Source: Phycisphaerae bacterium
GTDB taxonomy: Bacteria; Planctomycetota; Phycisphaerae; UBA1845; UTPLA1
Direction of reading: 5' to 3'
Assembly: GCA_035275405.1 (NCBI GenBank)
Contig: DATEMU010000015.1
Span: 434,001-498,000 of the forward strand
DNA: 64,000 nt
Shown here: one piece after another, positions 59,552 through 64,000 of the stretch
How positions within the stretch are numbered: the first letter of the stretch is position 1
Layout of the letters: each line of letters opens with the position of its first letter
The notes under the pieces: generated by a model
Told to the model about the DNA's origin: nothing
Database searches by the model: none
What the model saw: only the letters and a program-made list of their open reading frames with translations
Made by a program: the position numbers and the translations under genes

Positions 59552-61798
59552 TCACCGCGTTCCAAACTGGGCGTCTTCCCGAAGCCGCTGCAAGAAGGTT
59601 CGAATGTGGGCGAATTGCACCCGGCTGAGGTCCCTTCGCCCGTACTGCGCTTCATAATACCAATCCGTCAGACCGGGAAGCTCCGCCAGATCCCGGTGCG
59701 ACCGCGCCAGGTCAACCGCGAATTCTCGCGGGGAGAAATGCGCCGGCTTGACATGGCCCTTATTGGCCAGCAAGAGGAGCAGCCGATCATAGAACCGGGC
59801 TTCCGGCCGCCGCACCATGACCCCGCCCCGCCGTCGCCGCCCGATCGGCAGCCGTTCCTTGATCATCAGCGAGAGAATTGCCAGCACCCGCATCGTCAGG
59901 ATAATGAACACGAGGCACAGCGCGATCAGCAGCCAGTAAAAGAATCGCTGCCAGAGCGTCAGCAGCTCGGGCCCCCATAGAAAGGCCAGCACGGACGAAG
60001 AAAGCGTGGCCGGGCCCTGATCGGCGCTTTCCGTCAACTTGCGCAGCGCCCGCGCGAACTGCTCGACCAGGTCGTACCGGCTGTTGGCATCGAATGCGAC
60101 CAGAGACGACCATTTGAATTGAAGGTACTCCGCCAATCGCTGAGAACGCGCCAGGAACCCATCTTCCTGGGTGGCGCGAAGCGTTGCGGTCGCCGGACTG
60201 GGGTCGAAGATGACCCACCCGCGTTGAGGAATATAAACTTCCACCCACGCATGCGCGTCGTTCTGACGGAATTGGTGATAGCCGCCGACGGCGTTGTAAT
60301 CACCGCCGTAATATCCGTTCACCAGGCGCGCGGGGATGTCCACGGCCTGGCACATGACGGCCATGGCCGAGGCAAAATACTCGCAATGCCCGCGTTTATG
60401 GTCGAACAGAAAGTCCTTAATGGGATCGACGCCGCGCGAACCACGGCCGCGGCTGAGGGTGTATTCGTACTCCCCGGAAGACAGGTGCTCCCGAACGCGC
60501 TGGGCCATCCGTTCGCGCTGCGCCGGGTCGGACGGATCCCCGAATCTCGCAAAAAACTCCCTGGCAAATTGCCGAACCTCCGGCGCGATGATCGACAGGC
60601 TGCTGGGCCGCGTTCGCCGCGGCGGAGGCGGATCGAGCTTGGCGATCTCCTCCGGCAGTACTTTCGCCAGCGATCGAACCTGGTATCGAATGGGACCGCG
60701 CGGCCGTTCGTCCGTCTGGATCGCCAGGTCGGATTGGTCGAGCTTCGCCGTCTTGATATCGATCGACGCCATCGTCAACGGCGGATACAGCGAAAAGAGG
60801 CTTCCGCTCCCGATATTCTCCAGCGATATTTCCTGATCGATCATTCGATCCGGATCGGCCGTGTTGGCCAGAAGAGACAGCTCCGATTTTGAACCATCGG
60901 GCGCCAATTCCACGGGTCGAGGGCTCTTGCGCAACGGGTGCCAGCGCCCCTGATCGTAACGTTCGAACGTCAGGCCGCGCAGATAGAGCGGCTGATCCTC
61001 CGCCTTAAACCCCAGCGCCGAACTGCGCAGGCGGACCCGCATCACCGGCGTCTCATTTTCGAGCAGCGGCGTATCACCCAGTTGAATCTGGTCCGTAAAG
61101 CCCGTCACCGCATTGGGAATCACGCCTTGTATCTTGCCGAACAACCCGCGGCCCCACCCCCGGGGGAACGCGACAAACACCATCATGCCGATGACCGCGA
61201 GGCCCAGAAAACACCCGCTCGTGGCCCCGATGGATCCGCCGCCGGTCCACCGGTTCCATTCCATTATGCTCGGCGGCGTCCCCGCCCCCGCGGCGCGCCA
61301 GGCGATCCGCCGGCGCTCCAACACGCGATCGGCCTCGCGCAACGTCTGAAACGCCAGCAGCCACGCCACGCCGAAACTGATATCGATAATCACGACGGCC
61401 GCAAAGATCGGACTCGCGCTGGCAAACGCGCTGATCAGGATGAGCAGCCCCGATATCACCATGACCAGGGCCGCGTCCCGATGGGTCCGTAACTCAAAAA
61501 ACTTACAGCAGGCCAAGAAGATCATGAAGTGGGCCAAATCGATGATGTACACCGTCGGTTCGTCGTGCGGCCAGAACATCTCATACAGCAGATACAGCGA
61601 CGACGCGCAGATCATGCCGTAAATCACCTCCATCGGAAGGCGAGTGCCCCCGTCTGGCCGGGCGATCACACAGCTCAGCGCCGCCGCGAAAAGGGCGATC
61701 AGCCATACGCCCCAGGAGGCCTCGACCTGCACGACGGGCAGCATGTTGAGCAGCGCGAGCGCCAGCAGACCGAAGTGCATCTTGCCCAGCGGTTTCAT
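59552..61798 (-). CDS. Transglutaminase-like membrane protein (TgpA/DUF3488 type)
   Basis: A 748-residue protein. Six to seven N-terminal membrane helices (DUF3488-like) precede a periplasmic transglutaminase core (about 395-565) with KRGHCEYFASAMAVMCQAVD (catalytic Cys), NDAHAWVEVYIP (His) and WVIFDPSPAT (Asp). One more membrane helix follows (FYWLLIALCLVFIILTMRVL) with a cytoplasmic tail. Relatives are essential or stress-linked in some bacteria, with unknown substrate. The start overlaps the DUF58 gene by 4 bp (ATGA); with MoxR upstream this forms the common MoxR-DUF58-TgpA operon. Confidence 0.92.
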   Translation of the reverse strand: MKPLGKMHFGLLALALLNMLPVVQVEASWGVWLIALFAAALSCVIARPDGGTRLPMEVIYGMICASSLYLLYEMFWPHDEPTVYIIDLAHFMIFLACCKFFELRTHRDAALVMVISGLLILISAFASASPIFAAVVIIDISFGVAWLLAFQTLREADRVLERRRIAWRAAGAGTPPSIMEWNRWTGGGSIGATSGCFLGLAVIGMMVFVAFPRGWGRGLFGKIQGVIPNAVTGFTDQIQLGDTPLLENETPVMRVRLRSSALGFKAEDQPLYLRGLTFERYDQGRWHPLRKSPRPVELAPDGSKSELSLLANTADPDRMIDQEISLENIGSGSLFSLYPPLTMASIDIKTAKLDQSDLAIQTDERPRGPIRYQVRSLAKVLPEEIAKLDPPPPRRTRPSSLSIIAPEVRQFAREFFARFGDPSDPAQRERMAQRVREHLSSGEYEYTLSRGRGSRGVDPIKDFLFDHKRGHCEYFASAMAVMCQAVDIPARLVNGYYGGDYNAVGGYHQFRQNDAHAWVEVYIPQRGWVIFDPSPATATLRATQEDGFLARSQRLAEYLQFKWSSLVAFDANSRYDLVEQFARALRKLTESADQGPATLSSSVLAFLWGPELLTLWQRFFYWLLIALCLVFIILTMRVLAILSLMIKERLPIGRRRRGGVMVRRPEARFYDRLLLLLANKGHVKPAHFSPREFAVDLARSHRDLAELPGLTDWYYEAQYGRRDLSRVQFAHIRTFLQRLREDAQFGTR

Positions 61799-63048
61799 GC
61801 CACTCCCCTCGCGGTGTCCCCGCCCCCGGACGCATGGTCGACATGCGCGCCGGGCGGCATCGGGATCGGGGAGCCCGGACAGATGAACATGGCGTCGAAC
61901 GTCGGCGTGCCCGGCAGATAGATCGTGGTCGACCCGACGACGGTGCCGAGAACGCGGGCGGCGGCCCGCAGGTCGGCGTTCTCGTGGGCGGCAAACAACA
62001 GGCAGCTTCCCCGCCAGCGCGTCGGCCAGGACATTCGTCGAACGTGCGGAGCGAGTTCGTCATCAGGATTGGACCCGCGGATCGCCAGCTCGCGCAGCAG
62101 CCGCGCCCGCCGCGGCCGTCCCCCCACGGGGGGCAGGACCGTCAGAGGCTCGCCGTTGCAGATGAGGCCGACTTTGGTCCCCCGTTCGAGCGCATCGCAG
62201 ATCGCCGTCGCGGCGGCGCTGATGGCCAATTCCAGGCGCGTCGCCTGCTCCACGTCACGCGGATCGCAACGCGTATCCACGACGCACCAGATCTGCGCCT
62301 CGCGCGTATTGGCCATCTCCCGGATCATGAGTTGGCCGACCTGCGCCGAGCGCCGCCAGTGGATGCGGCGCGGGTTGTCGCCCTCGCGGAATTCCCGCAG
62401 ACCGTAAAACTCCTCGTCCCCTTTGGCCCGCGACATCGAGAACCCCCCGCCCGGCGAATCCGCCGTTCGGGACGCCCGAATCACATCACCGCGAAGGCGC
62501 CCCAGCGCCGGCAGCACCACCAGATCAGCCTCCGCCGGGAAAACGACCGATTTGTTGAAGATGCCGAAGGGGAAACCCATCGACAGCCGTATCGTCGAGA
62601 ACCGGACCCGCCCGCGCCGCCCCGCCACGGCGGGCACGGTGATCACGATCGTCTCTTGCGGTCGCAGGAATGGAATGAAGGTCTCCGGCGAGGCCATCGC
62701 GGCGTTTCCCGACAAGGCGTCCATCAATCGGAGTCCCCGGGCGCCATTCCACGCCCGATGATTCGTCAGGCTGTAGCGAATCTCCGTGGGTTGGCCCGCA
62801 ATCGCGATGTCCGGAAGAAGCCGACGCACGCTGAGGGCCCGAAGCGTCCGCCAGCCGGAAAAGGCGTTGAGCACCAGCGCGGCCGCGCCCAGGCCCAGGA
62901 GCAGCATCAGCAGATTCATGTCCGAATCGATCGCCGCCATGCCGACCAGGATCGTCCCCAGCAGAAACAGCGCGCCGCCGCGGGTCAGTTGAAACCCGTA
63001 GGCCGGTAGTCTTCGGGCGGGCGATGATTTGGAAGACTTGCGCCGCAT
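61795..63048 (-). CDS. DUF58 domain protein
   Basis: A 417-residue protein with two membrane helices near the start (GALFLLGTILVGMAAI, NLLMLLLGLGAAALVLNAF). A beta-sandwich region and the DUF58 signature follow: DEEFYGLREFREGDNPRRIH with WRRSAQ after it. A VWA-like domain continues (CVVDTRCDPRD, LELAISAAATAICDAL). These proteins work with MoxR AAA+ ATPases, perhaps in assembling or activating membrane or metal-dependent complexes. It lies 88 bp downstream of moxR and overlaps the transglutaminase gene. Confidence 0.92.
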   Translation of the reverse strand: MRRKSSKSSPARRLPAYGFQLTRGGALFLLGTILVGMAAIDSDMNLLMLLLGLGAAALVLNAFSGWRTLRALSVRRLLPDIAIAGQPTEIRYSLTNHRAWNGARGLRLMDALSGNAAMASPETFIPFLRPQETIVITVPAVAGRRGRVRFSTIRLSMGFPFGIFNKSVVFPAEADLVVLPALGRLRGDVIRASRTADSPGGGFSMSRAKGDEEFYGLREFREGDNPRRIHWRRSAQVGQLMIREMANTREAQIWCVVDTRCDPRDVEQATRLELAISAAATAICDALERGTKVGLICNGEPLTVLPPVGGRPRRARLLRELAIRGSNPDDELAPHVRRMSWPTRWRGSCLLFAAHENADLRAAARVLGTVVGSTTIYLPGTPTFDAMFICPGSPIPMPPGAHVDHASGGGDTARGVA

Positions 63049-63052
63049 GTGT

Positions 63053-63132
63053 GTAGGGCGGGCTCTGCCCGCCGGATTTTACCAGCGCTGGGACCATCCG
63101 CCCCAATTCGCGGCGGGTGGAACCCGCCCTAC
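63053..63132. repeat. Inverted repeat between moxR and the DUF58 gene
   Basis: GTAGGGCGGG (63053-63062) and its exact complement CCCGCCCTAC (63123-63132) frame a 60-bp middle that itself has a small hairpin (GGGCGGG...CCCGCC). It fills the whole intergenic gap. The CCGCCCTA end recalls the hairpins at 36468 and 42805. Confidence 0.65.
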
Positions 63133-63136
63133 GACC

Positions 63137-64000
63137 CTACGAGGGCACCGGGATCTGCTCCAGAATCTCCAACAGAATCTGATCCGGCGAGCGGGCGTGA
63201 CCGTCGCGGAGATACGACTTGCTCACGATCCGATGCGCAAACGCCGACCGGGCAAGCTGCTTGATGTCATCGGGCACGGCGTAGTCGCGCCCCTGAAGCA
63301 GCGCCGAAGCCCGCGCTACCCGCAGCAGCGCCAGCGCCCCGCGCGGCGAGACGCCCACCTCGAACGAATCGTGCCGCCGCGTCGCCTCGACAATATCCTG
63401 CAAATACGCCATCAACGGGTCATCCACCCGTACCGAGTCGGTCAGCTCCTGCAACTGTACGATGTCCGCCGCCTCCATGACCGGCCGCAACGCCTCCAGC
63501 GGCGCCCGATCCGGTTGCTGCATGAGAATCTGCCGCTCGTCCTCCCGCGACGGGTAGCCGATCCGAATCCGCAAAATGAACCGGTCCAGCTGGTTCTCGG
63601 GCAGGAAATAGGTCCCCTCGAACTCAAACGGGTTCTGCGTGGCGATGACCATGAAAGGCTGATCGAGCGGGACGGCCTTCCCGTCCACGCTGACCTGGTT
63701 CTCGTTCATCACTTCGAGCAGGGCCGACTGCGTCCGCGGCGTCGTGCGGTTGATCTCGTCGGCCAGGACGATGTTCGCAAAGATCGGCCCCCGTTTGTGG
63801 TCGAACATCCCGGTCGTCTCGTTGTAGATGCTGACGCCAAGGATGTCCGAGGGCAGCAGGTCGGGGGTGAGCTGAATCCGCGAAAAGCCGCAGTCGATGC
63901 TCTTGGCCACCGCCCGCGCCAGGACGGTCTTGCCGACGCCCGGAACATCCTCGATGAGCACGTGCCCGCGGGCGAGCAGGCCGATGAGAACCTGCGAGAT
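63137..64000 (-). CDS. MoxR-type AAA+ ATPase, C-terminal part
   Basis: The gene continues past the right edge; 287 codons are visible. The frame enters as ISQVLIGLLARGHVLIEDVP, followed by the Walker A motif GVGKT. Walker B is ANIVLADEINRT, sensor 1 is MVIATQNPFEFEGTYFLPE, and the arginine-finger segment is QLDRFILRIRIGYP. The C-terminal lid domain contains VGVSPRGALALLRVARA. MoxR ATPases act as chaperones with VWA-domain partners such as DUF58. First visible gene of the operon; it is probably about 40 residues longer. Confidence 0.94.
   Translation of the reverse strand: MSQVLIGLLARGHVLIEDVPGVGKTVLARAVAKSIDCGFSRIQLTPDLLPSDILGVSIYNETTGMFDHKRGPIFANIVLADEINRTTPRTQSALLEVMNENQVSVDGKAVPLDQPFMVIATQNPFEFEGTYFLPENQLDRFILRIRIGYPSREDERQILMQQPDRAPLEALRPVMEAADIVQLQELTDSVRVDDPLMAYLQDIVEATRRHDSFEVGVSPRGALALLRVARASALLQGRDYAVPDDIKQLARSAFAHRIVSKSYLRDGHARSPDQILLEILEQIPVPS

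Overview
The window is a GC-rich, densely coded bacterial chromosome segment of about 58 genes. It most likely comes from a member of the Planctomycetes/PVC group. The supporting signs are a dockerin-like EF-hand loop on a membrane protein coupled to a sigma factor, an N-terminal zinc ribbon of the CLGCRYNL...CPEC type on a membrane protein, an ECF sigma factor coupled to a Hanks-type kinase, Cys-type sulfatases with their maturase, and intergenic CCCAGGGT-type palindromes. LpxD and an OprB-like porin indicate a Gram-negative outer membrane. The assignment is inference; no rRNA or other species marker is present.

Layout. 0-4.1 kb (minus strand): start of an arginine-deiminase-like gene, a histone-deacetylase-family gene, and the three-gene pyridine nucleotide transhydrogenase operon. 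4.2-8.8 kb (plus): ECF sigma factor plus coupled membrane protein, TerC, an MNT/HEPN toxin-antitoxin pair whose HEPN gene is frameshifted, a DUF1697 gene and a secreted unknown. 9-15 kb: a Cys/Met-metabolism PLP enzyme, mutL, a stand-alone nuoD and an SGNH hydrolase. 15-21.9 kb: a DUF4287 gene, a lipoprotein, a two-component system, lpxD and a GT39-like membrane protein. 22.05 kb: a selenocysteine tRNA. 22.3-28.4 kb (minus): two homologous 159-residue proteins of unknown family, one beside a divergent KAS III-like enzyme and one heading an ECF sigma factor/Ser-Thr kinase operon, plus a 41-residue lipoprotein.

28.6-42.8 kb (plus): a long co-directional envelope cluster. It holds two homologous lipoprotein alpha/beta hydrolases (DUF900), DUF4105, DUF3300 with an 18-bp tandem repeat, DUF2950, a formylglycine-generating enzyme, two arylsulfatases carrying the Cys motif that enzyme modifies, a lipoprotein and an OprB-like porin. 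The genes look like a self-contained module for making active sulfatases and importing small products, but the substrate is unknown. 42.8-44.0 kb is a 1.2-kb gene desert packed with palindromes and short-period (7-10 bp) tandem arrays. Similar arrays occur at 6.96, 9.0 and 21.9-22.0 kb.

44-64 kb: a DHH-family phosphoesterase, a dolichol-phosphate-mannose-synthase-like glycosyltransferase, and a compact argR-argG-argH-proB-proA operon with a likely ArgR operator at its head. Then come a beta-hydroxyacid dehydrogenase, a GT4 glycosyltransferase, psd-pssA (phosphatidylethanolamine synthesis), a TMTC-like membrane protein with TPRs, a small coiled-coil protein, and a MoxR/DUF58/transglutaminase operon that runs off the right edge. 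The points most worth checking are the tRNA-Sec, the paired 159-residue family, the sulfatase/DUF cluster and the short-period repeat arrays.
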